From Alkalihalobacterium alkalinitrilicum (lineage in GTDB: Bacteria; Bacillota; Bacilli; Bacillales; Bacillaceae_F), in NCBI RefSeq assembly GCF_002019605.1, contig NZ_KV917368.1, positions 4,168,519-4,232,518 of the forward strand: a stretch of 64,000 bases of DNA, given 5' to 3'. The notes below the pieces were generated by a model. The model saw only the letters and a program-made list of their open reading frames with translations. It did not search any database and was not told the origin of the DNA. The position numbers and the translations under genes were made by a program. Of this stretch, positions 33,299-41,421 are shown one piece after another. The first letter of the stretch is position 1. Each line of letters opens with the position of its first letter.

Positions 33299-33810
33299 GA
33301 ACGGTAACTATGAGGCGTTCATAGTGCCCAAAGTGAAGTAGGAGAAGCGAGAACGGTAACTATGAGGCGTTCATAGTGCCCAAAGTGGAGTAGAAAAAGC
33401 AAGAACGGTAACTATGAGGCGTTCATAGTGCCCAAAGTGAAGTAGAAAAAGCAAGAACGGTAACTATGGAGCGTTCATAGTTACCAAAGTGAAGTAGGAG
33501 AAGCGAGAACGGTAACTATGAAGCGTTCATAGTGACCAAAGTGGAGTAGAAAAAGCAAGAATGGTAACTATGAGGCGTTCATAGTTACCAAAGTGGAGCT
33601 GAAAAAGCAAGAACGGTAACTATGAGGCGTTCATATTTACCAAAGTGGAGTTGAAAAAGCTAAGAACGGTAACTATGGAGCGTTCATAGTTACCAAAGTG
33701 GAAGTGGAAAAGCAAGAACGGTAACTATGAGGCGTTCATAGTGCCAAAGTGGAGTAGAAAAAGCAAGAACGGTAACTATAGAGCCTTCATAGAACCCAAC
33801 GAGTAGTTGA
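33299..33810. repeat. Ten-unit tandem array of a 52-bp palindrome-bearing repeat
   Basis: Ten head-to-tail units of 51-53 bp, each GAACGGTAACTATGAGGC, GTTCATAGTGCCCAAAGTG, then AAGTAGGAGAAGC. In the best units GGTAACTATG and CATAGTTACC make a 10 bp hairpin. Units differ by a few substitutions; unit 7 has one extra base and the last unit is degenerate. No spacer diversity is seen, so it is not a CRISPR array. No ORF runs through it, and no gene is visible between 33180 and 33977. Confidence 0.85.
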
Positions 33811-33977
33811 AGAGGCTGAACGGGGTCTAAAGAGTGATCCTATAGTTCAAGTGCGCGAGTCAGTCGTTACAATCGCTCCATTGTGATTGGAAATACTCTA
33901 GAATTAATCCCAAAATCTATCATTCCTATGGTAGAGTAGAGACTAAACAAAATTCAACATGATGACTAGGAAGGAAA

Positions 33978-34976
33978 ATGATGAAAAAAGTATTAAAATG
34001 GTTCTTAATTATTTTTATTATTTTAGGTTTGCTTGGAGGTTATGACCAAAACAAAGATCGCCTCGTTGCGACACTGGCACCGAACAAAGCATGGGGACTG
34101 ATTCAATTTTTAGTGAAGACGGGAGCCGATCCGAATTCCTACAATCGAGGTGATTTCCCAGCGCTCCATTACGCTGTCGCCGATGGAAATCTCGACATGG
34201 TACACTTTTTACTGGATCATAATGCTGATGTAAATTTAAAAACGACGTATCCGAGGATAGATTTTGTTTATCAGTTTGCCCCACTTGATCTAGCTATTAT
34301 CGAACAACCTAACAACTTACCAATTTTCCAGGCGTTATTTGCTGCAGGAGCGGATCCGATTGCGTTAGCCCCATCAATTTCCTCGATGATTCAAGCAGAA
34401 ATGTATGAGGTAATTGAACTCGCCTTAGCGGCAGGAGCCAATCCAGAGCCGTATATGCGAGAGGCGCAGTGGCACCAAAATCCGTATGTGTTGGAGCTCG
34501 CCACAACATATGCTGGTGTGCACGCAGAACCAGTGTCAACAACAGAAATCAATATAACGGATAAACATGTAGAAAATGCTGGGCCGTCTAACCCTAGTAT
34601 TGATCTCATTTCGATAGAGTTAGGGATCCATCCTGAAAGCGCAATTCAGATTGGTGACTCCGTTGACCGAGTAACGAGTGTGTTAGGGCCACTTCCGGAC
34701 GATGTGATTTATGATGTTGGGCAAACAGCATATATTTATGGGCAGCATTTTTATACGATAACAGACGATGAACCGCGGTATGTTACGTCGATGACGCTGA
34801 ATTTAGAAATGGACCAACGTTTTTTTACCCATGAAGTGATCGGGTATTGGGGGCAACCGTTTCGGGAATTCGAGGATATCATCGATTTCCAACGCAACGG
34901 GAACATCATTCGGTTCTTTTTTGACCCTTCAACAAATGAAATAAACAAGATCATTGTTTGGAAACTAGAAGATTAA
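33978..34976 (+). CDS. Membrane-anchored ankyrin-repeat protein
   Basis: This 332-residue protein has an N-terminal membrane helix (VLKWFLIIFIILGLLGGY), an ankyrin region (about 40-170: LIQFLVKTGADPNSYNRGDF, PALHYAVADGNLDMVHFLLD, IFQALFAAGADP) and a C-terminal beta-rich domain starting SAIQIGDSVDRVTSVLGPLP. The latter resembles lipoprotein domains of the SmpA/DUF4309 style, also hinted at in the fragment at 51497-51922. It is likely exported and binds a protein partner. Ankyrin proteins are not common in bacilli. Monocistronic, with the 52-bp array upstream. The exact start (33978 or 33981) is open. Confidence 0.75.
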   Translation: MMKKVLKWFLIIFIILGLLGGYDQNKDRLVATLAPNKAWGLIQFLVKTGADPNSYNRGDFPALHYAVADGNLDMVHFLLDHNADVNLKTTYPRIDFVYQFAPLDLAIIEQPNNLPIFQALFAAGADPIALAPSISSMIQAEMYEVIELALAAGANPEPYMREAQWHQNPYVLELATTYAGVHAEPVSTTEINITDKHVENAGPSNPSIDLISIELGIHPESAIQIGDSVDRVTSVLGPLPDDVIYDVGQTAYIYGQHFYTITDDEPRYVTSMTLNLEMDQRFFTHEVIGYWGQPFREFEDIIDFQRNGNIIRFFFDPSTNEINKIIVWKLED

Positions 34977-35120
34977 TTCATTAGTAAATGACTATTTAGC
35001 AAAATACATAGCATACGTATTACACATACATATGGCTGGGGCTTGAACCGGATCAAGGACAAACTAGAAATTCCGTCCCTCCTAAAAATGAAAATGCCAC
35101 AACAACACCAAACCCACCTA

Positions 35121-35151
35121 GCCGCAAAGACTCAATCCTGCGGCTTTTTTT
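35121..35151 (+). terminator. Terminator before comFA
   Basis: GCCGCA and TGCGGC enclose an 11-base loop, followed by seven T. It separates the ankyrin gene from comFA. Confidence 0.75.
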
Positions 35152-35255
35152 CATCCATACAAAACCTTTACAAAAACTCCATCTCTTCTTAATAGGAATA
35201 TAAAGCGAAATCGAGAATCAATATATTAACATTATAAAACTAGGTGGTGACTATT

Positions 35256-36749
35256 TTGCGTTTTGCTGTTGTAACGGTCGCAGGAAAAGAGTACCTCACC
35301 CCTGAGCCGTTATTGAAAGACCTCGTTGACCCTACCGTCATCTCTCCTCCTATATCCATTCGTCAGATTCCGTCTCTTCCCGAAACCCCAATCAATTCTC
35401 AATTTGCTTTTTCAAAAGAACTACAATCCTTCCTTGCAGGCCGTGAGCTACTATTGGATGAACTTCCGTATCCACTTCACGTCCTTCATGATCATTATCA
35501 AAATGGTTATATTCAGTATGAGTATGGAATTCAGTTTCGCGCTGGATATCCGCACTGTTCGCGGTGCGCCAATCAAGAAGCCGAATATTTTTTCGCTTTT
35601 GTTTGTGCCAGGTGCCGCCAAATGTGCACGTATTGTCGAAAATGCATTATGTTAGGACGCCTGTCGCAATGTACGCCACTGATCCGCTGGGCTGGACCAC
35701 TACCGCCAGTGAAGATCGTTGAGCCGATCCTCGCTTGGGACGGGCAATTATCAGCTGAGCAATCGGTCGCATCAGATCAACTCGTACAAGCGATTGAAAA
35801 GAAAACACCGTTTCTCATTTGGGCGGTTTGTGGCGCTGGAAAAACAGAGATGCTGTTTCAAGGCATCGCTCAAGCACTTGCCAGAGGACGCCGTGTCTTA
35901 CTCGCGGCGCCGCGTACCGACGTTATTACTGAATTAACCCCTCGTTTTATCGCGGCCTTTCCAACCACGGCGATTGTCTCCCTTTATGGCGGCAGTGACG
36001 ATCGAGGAAAAAACGGTCAACTTTTCCTTTCCACGACCCATCAATTGCTTCGGTATCGTGATTACTTCGATGTCATTATTGTTGATGAAGTCGATGCCTT
36101 TCCGTATTCAATCGATCAAAGCCTTCATTGTGCTGTCCAAAAAGCGCAAAAAGAAGACGGTGTGACGGTGTTTTTAACGGCAACTCCTTCCAAAGAATTA
36201 AAGAAACTGCATCATCAAAAAGTCCCGAAACGGTATCATGGCTATCCGCTCCCTGTCCCCGAGTTTCAATGGTGCGGCAACTGGAAAAAGAAGCTGGCGA
36301 AAAGGCGTCTTCCACAGCCGCTCCAACTTTGGCTCACGAAGCGCCTCACGTCAAAAAAGCAGATGTTCCTTTTTGTTCCGACGATTGAAGTTGGCCAGCA
36401 ACTCGTACCGATTGTTAGGGATCTCGGAATTTCAAGTGAAAGTGTTCATGCTGAAGATGAGAAGCGGCATGAAAAAGTCGCAAAGTTCCGCCGCGGTGAG
36501 CTGCAACTATTAGTGACAACTACCATTTTAGAACGGGGAGTGACCGTCCCTAATATTGATGTTGCGGTCCTCGGTGCGGAAGAAGCGATTTTTACCGAAA
36601 GTGCGCTCGTTCAAATCGCAGGTCGCGTCGGTCGGCATAAAGATTATCCTAGTGGTGATATTATTTTCTTTCATTATGGAAAAACGATGGCGATGGTGGA
36701 GGCGAAACGGCATATTGAGAGCATGAACGAGGAAGGAGGTTTTTCATAA
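35256..36749 (+). CDS. comFA: DNA uptake ATP-dependent helicase-like protein ComFA
   Basis: This is the DEAD-box-like translocase that drives single-stranded DNA into competent cells. The 497 residues include an N-terminal four-cysteine zinc finger (PHCSRCANQ, CARCRQMCTYCRKC), the P-loop AVCGAGKTEML (motif I), IIVDEVDAFPYS (motif II, DEVD in place of DEAD), TVFLTATPS (III) and C-terminal motifs VTTTILERGVTVPNIDVAVL and QIAGRVGRHKDYP (V and VI). I prefer the TTG at 35256, well spaced from AGGTGGTG; the tandem GTGs at 35244/35247 are part of that site. The comFC ATG follows the stop codon without a gap. Confidence 0.93.
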   Translation: MRFAVVTVAGKEYLTPEPLLKDLVDPTVISPPISIRQIPSLPETPINSQFAFSKELQSFLAGRELLLDELPYPLHVLHDHYQNGYIQYEYGIQFRAGYPHCSRCANQEAEYFFAFVCARCRQMCTYCRKCIMLGRLSQCTPLIRWAGPLPPVKIVEPILAWDGQLSAEQSVASDQLVQAIEKKTPFLIWAVCGAGKTEMLFQGIAQALARGRRVLLAAPRTDVITELTPRFIAAFPTTAIVSLYGGSDDRGKNGQLFLSTTHQLLRYRDYFDVIIVDEVDAFPYSIDQSLHCAVQKAQKEDGVTVFLTATPSKELKKLHHQKVPKRYHGYPLPVPEFQWCGNWKKKLAKRRLPQPLQLWLTKRLTSKKQMFLFVPTIEVGQQLVPIVRDLGISSESVHAEDEKRHEKVAKFRRGELQLLVTTTILERGVTVPNIDVAVLGAEEAIFTESALVQIAGRVGRHKDYPSGDIIFFHYGKTMAMVEAKRHIESMNEEGGFS

Positions 36750-37466
36750 ATGTCCAATTGTTTGTATTGTTTTGCTCCGAATCGTTCACAGGCGAGTTGG
36801 GCGAGCTTTTGGGGGCTAGAAAAGGAAGACATGCTTTGTGAGTCGTGTCGCGCAAAGTTAGACCACTTGGCCGAGCCTCTTTGTCAGTTATGCGACAGGT
36901 CGCTCCGAAATTTAGCGAGTGATTTTCATGATGGGAAAAGGTGCCGCGACTGCATGAGGTGGGAACAAGCGGAAGAGTGGCGCGGTGTGCTGATGAAAAA
37001 TCGTTCGCTTTATCCGTACAATGCGTTTGTAAAAGACGTGATGGCGCAGTACAAATATCGCGGAGATTATGCACTGGCCCAATTGTTTACTGAGAAGTTA
37101 CGATTTCATTTTCGAGGTGACTTCAACGGTCGTCTTCTTGTTCCCATTCCGTTAAGTGAGGAGCGTCTATATGAACGTGGCTTTAATCAAGCAGAGGCAC
37201 TAGCATGGCTCATTGGGGAACCTGTCCTTGCCCTCGAACGTCGGCATCATGAAGAAAAGCAAAGTAAGAAAAAAAGGAGTGAGCGTATCCATCGAAAAGA
37301 AAATCCGTTTGCGTTAGTAAAGAGCTTTCAAGCTCAAATAACTTCTCAACAACTTCTACTCGTCGATGATATTTACACAACAGGGGCTACGTTACGTTAC
37401 GCCGCAAAGGTTCTTATTGACAGTGGAGCGAAGTCGGTGTCAGCGTTGACCATAGCGCGAGGGTAG
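36750..37466 (+). CDS. comFC: Competence protein ComFC (phosphoribosyltransferase-like)
   Basis: ComFC is a 238-residue DNA-uptake protein acting with ComFA on the inner face of the membrane. It has two pairs of cysteines at the N-terminus (NCLYCFAPN, LCESCRA, LCQLCDRS, CRDCMRW) for zinc binding and a PRTase-type fold. RLLVPIPLSEERLYERGFNQ is the typical middle motif and QQLLLVDDIYTTGATLRYAA the PRPP loop. Its stop is followed by 250 bases without a gene. The overlap with comFA shows an operon. Confidence 0.92.
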   Translation: MSNCLYCFAPNRSQASWASFWGLEKEDMLCESCRAKLDHLAEPLCQLCDRSLRNLASDFHDGKRCRDCMRWEQAEEWRGVLMKNRSLYPYNAFVKDVMAQYKYRGDYALAQLFTEKLRFHFRGDFNGRLLVPIPLSEERLYERGFNQAEALAWLIGEPVLALERRHHEEKQSKKKRSERIHRKENPFALVKSFQAQITSQQLLLVDDIYTTGATLRYAAKVLIDSGAKSVSALTIARG

Positions 37467-37720
37467 TTGCACTGAGAATGGTCGTAACACAAAATAAAAA
37501 ACGAAACACAGCTAGAAAAAACAAAAACTAAAAAATCCGATCACACTTGCCGATATATAAAATAGAGAAAAAGAAGCGAAGCCGTTCGTCAACCATGTAC
37601 GACAACTAACATGAGCTCAAAGTATCCTAAATGAACCGCTTGTATAGTGCAGAAACCGATGTATATGGTAATTCATTATGAAATGGTTAGGATATACTAG
37701 GGATGTGAGGGGAAATCGTT

Positions 37721-38155
37721 ATGATGCAAAATTTGGAAAATTGCCCACGATGTGGCAAATTATTTGTAAAAGCATTACGGTCGGTTTGTAATAAATGTCA
37801 TAAAGAAGTCGATCAAATGTTTCAGACCGTTTATACATTTATACGGAAAAAGGAAAACCGGAAAGCACACATAAAAGAAGTGGTAGAAGGTACAGGGGTA
37901 AGTGAAGATTATATTTTTCGCTTTATCCGTGAAGGGCGTTTGCAGTTAGCTCAATTTCCGAATCTAGGATATCCATGTGAAGCGTGTGCAACCATAATTC
38001 GCGAAGGAAGAATTTGTACAAGCTGCCATACAAACATAAGAACGGGTATTGATCAGCATAATAAGGAAAAGGAAATTGCGAAACGAAATGAAAAACAGGA
38101 AAAAAGTACTCGGATGACCTACCATCTTTTTAACGATGAGGTAAGAAGAAAGTAG
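37721..38155 (+). CDS. yvyF: Flagellar operon protein YvyF (TIGR03826)
   Basis: This 144-residue protein has an N-terminal zinc-finger-like pair (NCPRCGKLFVKAL, VCNKCHKEV), a helix-turn-helix middle (IKEVVEGTGVSEDYIFRFIR) and a second cysteine set (CEACATIIREGRICTSCHTN). It is the conserved first gene of the late flagellar cluster in bacilli, immediately upstream of flgM, and is thought to affect flagellar gene expression. Tandem ATGs at 37721 and 37724 follow a GTGAGGGG site. The order comFC-yvyF-flgM is that of B. subtilis. Confidence 0.92.
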   Translation: MMQNLENCPRCGKLFVKALRSVCNKCHKEVDQMFQTVYTFIRKKENRKAHIKEVVEGTGVSEDYIFRFIREGRLQLAQFPNLGYPCEACATIIREGRICTSCHTNIRTGIDQHNKEKEIAKRNEKQEKSTRMTYHLFNDEVRRK

Positions 38156-38248
38156 TATTTCACATAGAAGCACTTTCGCCAATACTACAGTCGTGAGATA
38201 TTTAGATAGTAGAGAACTTCACAAAAACTCGCATAGGGGGTGTCATCA

Positions 38249-38512
38249 TTGAAAATTAATCCTTATCAAAATATCCAAAACAACCCGTATCGTAAACAGG
38301 TTGAAAAGCAAGCCGCTCAACATGAAGTCCAATCGAAAAAGGATCAAATTCAAATTTCAAAAGCAGCATTAGAACTTCAACAAAGTACAAAGATCGATGC
38401 CGCTCGTCAAGAAAAAGTAAATCAATTAAAAGAGCAAGTTCAGTCAGGAAACTATAAAGTCGATGCACAAGCTGTCGCGAGTAAAGTGTATGACTACTGG
38501 ATGAAACAGTAA
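38249..38512 (+). CDS. flgM: Anti-sigma-D factor FlgM
   Basis: FlgM holds sigma-D inactive until the hook-basal body is finished. The 87-residue protein starts MKINPYQNIQNNPYRKQVEK, a typical N-terminus, and has the disordered middle and C-terminal helices (QIQISKAALELQQ, ARQEKVNQLKEQVQSGNYKV, VYDYWMK). The start is a TTG at 38249 preceded by GGGGGTG; a GTG at 38240 lies inside that site. An IS607/TnpB element is inserted between this gene and flgN, which in B. subtilis are adjacent. That may uncouple the two genes' expression. Confidence 0.9.
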   Translation: MKINPYQNIQNNPYRKQVEKQAAQHEVQSKKDQIQISKAALELQQSTKIDAARQEKVNQLKEQVQSGNYKVDAQAVASKVYDYWMKQ

Positions 38513-38615
38513 TTGGACACATCAGGAGGTAAAAGCGGCTTCATAAATATATAGTAAAATGTATAAATATACGATATGATTTACATATAAAAATTTACTA
38601 TAGAGGGTGTTTTTT

Positions 38616-39052
38616 ATGAGAGATAAAAACACTATGCTCAGTATCGGTGAAGATGCGGAATTACTGGGTGTGTCCGTTCAAACATTACTGAATTAGGAAA
38701 AAGAAGATATATACAATCCGAAAGAACTCCTTCAGGGCATCGAAGATACGCTCTTTAGGATGTCCGTTTACACATAGAAGATCAACCTAGTGAAAAGCAA
38801 GCCTTTTTATATGTTCGTGTTTCTACGAAAAAACAAGAGGAATCTGGAAATTATTAAGGCAGAATGAGCGTTTGATGAATTAGGTTGTAAAGTTATCATT
38901 GCGGAAGAAAAATAAATGAGTGAAGAACAAGAATTGGTAGATGATCTTATTGCCATAACAACTTCTTTTTCAGCCCGTATTTATGGTAAACGTGGCGGGA
39001 AGAAGGTATCAACTCAAATCATACAGGTGATTGAAGGAGGTGCTTCTGAATG
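38616..39052 (+). pseudogene. Decayed IS607 serine recombinase TnpA
   Basis: The remains show, across several frames, a MerR-like HTH (LSIGEDAELLGVSVQTLLN), the serine-recombinase motif FLYVRVSTKKQEESGN and the family C-terminus LIAITTSFSARIYGKRGGKK. They are separated by stop codons and frame changes. The catalytic serine motif (YVRVS) survives, but no full-length protein can be made. Its 3' end overlaps the tnpB start, as in live IS607 elements. Confidence 0.75.
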
Positions 39053-40591
39053 AAAACAACTCGAGAGTTAAAACTTAAAGGATTGTCGAAACAGGATAAA
39101 CGTGAGTTAGACGATTTATTGCGAGTGTTTTCTGCCATGTCGCGTTTTGCCTTTAATCGTTTACTCGAGGAGGAAAAACCTGGTGATTTAAACAAAACAC
39201 TTCCTTCAAAATTTAAAATGAATAAGCGGTATGCGGAGGATGCGGTTTTACAAGCGCAGAGTATCATCGCCAGTCAAAAAGAACGACTGCCAGCTCGTAT
39301 CGAAGATACGGATGTTAAACTAACTAAACTTGAGAAGAAGATTCACCTCTACCAAACTGGTCAACGAAAACCTAAAAAAGTTGACCTTCAAACATGTTTA
39401 AATGGTTTAAGTATGAGAAAGGAAAAGCTTGAAAGAAAACTCTTCGAGCTAAACAGCTATAAAGAGAAGGAAACAATCCCTCCTGTTATTTTTGGTGGAA
39501 AGAAGAATTTTGTCTTACGTCGAAAAGGGTTAATTTCTAAACAGGAGTGGAAGGATCTTCGGACCAATCACTTGTATGCCCGTGGAGATAAGGCTAAAAA
39601 GGGAAACTTAAATATTCGTTTGATCCATCATGATGATCGTTTCTTCTTAGAAATTGCGAATCCTCTTCTTACTCCAGGAGGTAAAAAATATGCCCCTCGG
39701 ATGAAGGTAGAAGTAACGGTGCCAAATAAATACATGGAAGAAATCGTGAATATTGCTATAGCTAATGACCCAAAGAAAGGGCCGTTTCAGGCTTATTCGA
39801 TAGAGATTGTCCGTAAAAATGGTGAGTATTTTGTTCATTTTACTTATGATGAAAAGGAGTACGGTGAAGCGGTTTATGAGATTCCTGAATATCACGACAT
39901 CATTGCAGGAATTGACTTAAACATTGATCGAATCGTCGTCACGCTTCTTACGAAGCAAGGTAACTTCATTGAAAGCCATATCTTTTATTGCCATAAACTA
40001 GAATACACTTCTTCAAATAAGCGAGATAACATCGTTGGTGAAACGGTAAAAAATCTCTTTAACTGGTTAATCGAAAAGAAGGTCGGAGCGATTGTGTATG
40101 AGGATATCACACTTAAACAACAGCATGAATCTAATAAGCGCTTTAACCGTCAAACGCATACCTTTGCGAAGAAGAAGTTAACCAATGCGATTGTTCGTAA
40201 CGCATTAAGAATGGGGTTTCACTTTAAAAAAGTAAATCCAGCCTACACATCGGTAATTGGTCGATTCAAATATAGTAAAAAGTATGGAATTTCTGTTCAC
40301 GAAGCTGCCTCTTTTGTAATCGGTAGACGAGGGTTAGGTTATGATGAAAAACTTCCGAAGGAAGTTTTTCATGTCCTTCGTACGGTTGTAAAACCTTATT
40401 TGATTAGTAAACTTGGTTCAATGGAAGAATCCGTAAAGCGATCAAAACAAGGGAAAAAGCAACGTCAGTACATAGGTATGTTACTAAAGAACATCGATTC
40501 TTTTAAAGAACATCATTTATGGAAGATATGGAATGTCGTTCATAAGACATTACGTTTTGATCAATACAAATTTAAATTGAAGGAGGTGTAA
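39050..40591 (+). CDS. tnpB: TnpB-like RuvC-domain protein
   Basis: This 513-residue protein belongs to the TnpB-related RuvC family, whose members are RNA-guided nucleases ancestral to Cas12. Catalytic motifs: AGIDLNIDRIVVTL with Asp289, AIVYEDITLKQQ with Glu351, and a third region KYGISVHEAASFVIGRRGLG. In the third region the acidic position is not the usual RuvC-III aspartate but HxAA with Glu418 next to it. The zinc ribbon (paired CxxC) usual between RuvC-II and III is absent, replaced by PAYTSVIGRFKYSKK. This corresponds to a known divergent TnpB-related subgroup. The frame is intact. An AAGGAGG site precedes the ATG. A structured RNA candidate follows at once. Confidence 0.85.
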   Translation: MKTTRELKLKGLSKQDKRELDDLLRVFSAMSRFAFNRLLEEEKPGDLNKTLPSKFKMNKRYAEDAVLQAQSIIASQKERLPARIEDTDVKLTKLEKKIHLYQTGQRKPKKVDLQTCLNGLSMRKEKLERKLFELNSYKEKETIPPVIFGGKKNFVLRRKGLISKQEWKDLRTNHLYARGDKAKKGNLNIRLIHHDDRFFLEIANPLLTPGGKKYAPRMKVEVTVPNKYMEEIVNIAIANDPKKGPFQAYSIEIVRKNGEYFVHFTYDEKEYGEAVYEIPEYHDIIAGIDLNIDRIVVTLLTKQGNFIESHIFYCHKLEYTSSNKRDNIVGETVKNLFNWLIEKKVGAIVYEDITLKQQHESNKRFNRQTHTFAKKKLTNAIVRNALRMGFHFKKVNPAYTSVIGRFKYSKKYGISVHEAASFVIGRRGLGYDEKLPKEVFHVLRTVVKPYLISKLGSMEESVKRSKQGKKQRQYIGMLLKNIDSFKEHHLWKIWNVVHKTLRFDQYKFKLKEV

Positions 40592-40593
40592 CC

Positions 40594-40790
40594 TGGAAGC
40601 TAAAATCTTTGGCGATGACTGATCGATAGAAGAAATGGTTAATCGCTAACGCCGTCCCTAACAGGGAGCCGCGGATCATCTTTTGCAATAGGTAAATGAT
40701 AGGGTCCAATCCCCTTCCGGCGGAATGGAGTGAGAATCTCCACGGTATGTCACCTTTCACTTGGTTCGGTGGCGATTGTAGGTTTTTATA
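40594..40790 (+). ncRNA. Candidate guide-type RNA (omegaRNA/reRNA) of the TnpB-like element
   Basis: The segment directly 3' of tnpB is GC-richer than its surroundings and can fold: GTCCCT/AGGGAG, CCTTCC/GGAATGG and GGAGT/ATCTCC-type hairpins, closed by GGTAAATGA. TnpB guide RNAs come from just this place. A 13-base block GCGATGACTGATC plus TAGAAGAA recurs at 63686, in another structured segment with no tnpB in the window. No open frame crosses it. Identity and ends are inferred. Confidence 0.5.
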
Positions 40791-40813
40791 GATTTTAGTA
40801 ACCAGGAATGAGT

Positions 40814-41308
40814 ATGTCAGCGAAAGAAATCATAGCCGTCATAGCCGAGATGATTAAGCTTCATAAGACGTTTAATGAACTCGCTATCGAAAAAACAGAC
40901 ATCATTAAAAAAAGTGATATCAAAGCGCTCGATATGCTTATTAAAAAAGAGGGGGCCCTGATTCACCAATTAAATCAGCTCGAACAAAAGCGCATGTCAG
41001 TAGTCGAAGCGTTTTTAAATCGTAAGGGATTGGTAACAGAAGGCGTAACGATGGAGCAAGTGATCGAGATGGCTCCAAAAGAAGAACAACCGATTTTAAC
41101 CAAACTTCAACGTGCGCTCATGTCAGAAATAGACAGATTAAAAAAGAATAATGAACAGAATCAACAGCTTATTGAAGACTCATTGCGGTTTGTGAACCTT
41201 TCCCTTGACTTATTGGCGCCAGAGCCAGAAGAAATCAATTATCAACGACCGGCACAAAAAAACTACGACTCAGATACGAAACGATCAATTTTTGATTCGA
41301 AGGCATAA
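40814..41308 (+). CDS. flgN: Flagellar chaperone FlgN
   Basis: FlgN is the export chaperone for the hook-filament junction proteins FlgK and FlgL. The product is 164 residues, all helical: IIAVIAEMIKLHKTFNELAI, LIKKEGALIHQLNQLEQKRM, LMSEIDRLKKNNEQNQQLIE, and a C-terminal stretch with VNLSLDLLAPEPEE that in FlgN proteins contacts the substrate. I took the second ATG (40814), well spaced from AGGA; the first (40808) is too close. It lies directly after the TnpB element and 113 bases before flgK. Confidence 0.9.
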   Translation: MSAKEIIAVIAEMIKLHKTFNELAIEKTDIIKKSDIKALDMLIKKEGALIHQLNQLEQKRMSVVEAFLNRKGLVTEGVTMEQVIEMAPKEEQPILTKLQRALMSEIDRLKKNNEQNQQLIEDSLRFVNLSLDLLAPEPEEINYQRPAQKNYDSDTKRSIFDSKA

Positions 41309-41421
41309 AGGTTTGATACGGTATAGTTGAAGCAAAGTATTAGAATTAAAAGCTATTAATGTTTTTAGTAATTCAATTAAAATACTAGTTTAGTAGATCG
41401 AATAATACGGAGGATACGCAA

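Larger units (their letters stand above)
38560..40795 (+). mobile_element. IS607-type element with TnpB-like protein
   Basis: The element comprises a decayed serine-recombinase tnpA (38616-39052), an intact tnpB-like gene (39050-40591) and a GC-richer structured segment downstream (40594-40790). It sits between flgM and flgN. The exact ends are not visible because IS607 elements lack inverted repeats; the limits are set by the flanking flagellar genes. With tnpA dead it should not move by itself. Confidence 0.75.

Noticed and set aside
33299-33810. Possible CRISPR array
   Set aside because: Units repeat over their whole 52 bp with no variable spacers, and no cas genes are nearby.
37575-37690. 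Sigma-D promoter upstream of yvyF
   Set aside because: A CCGATGTATAT string exists, but the nearest TAAA is 24 bases upstream, too far for sigma-D.
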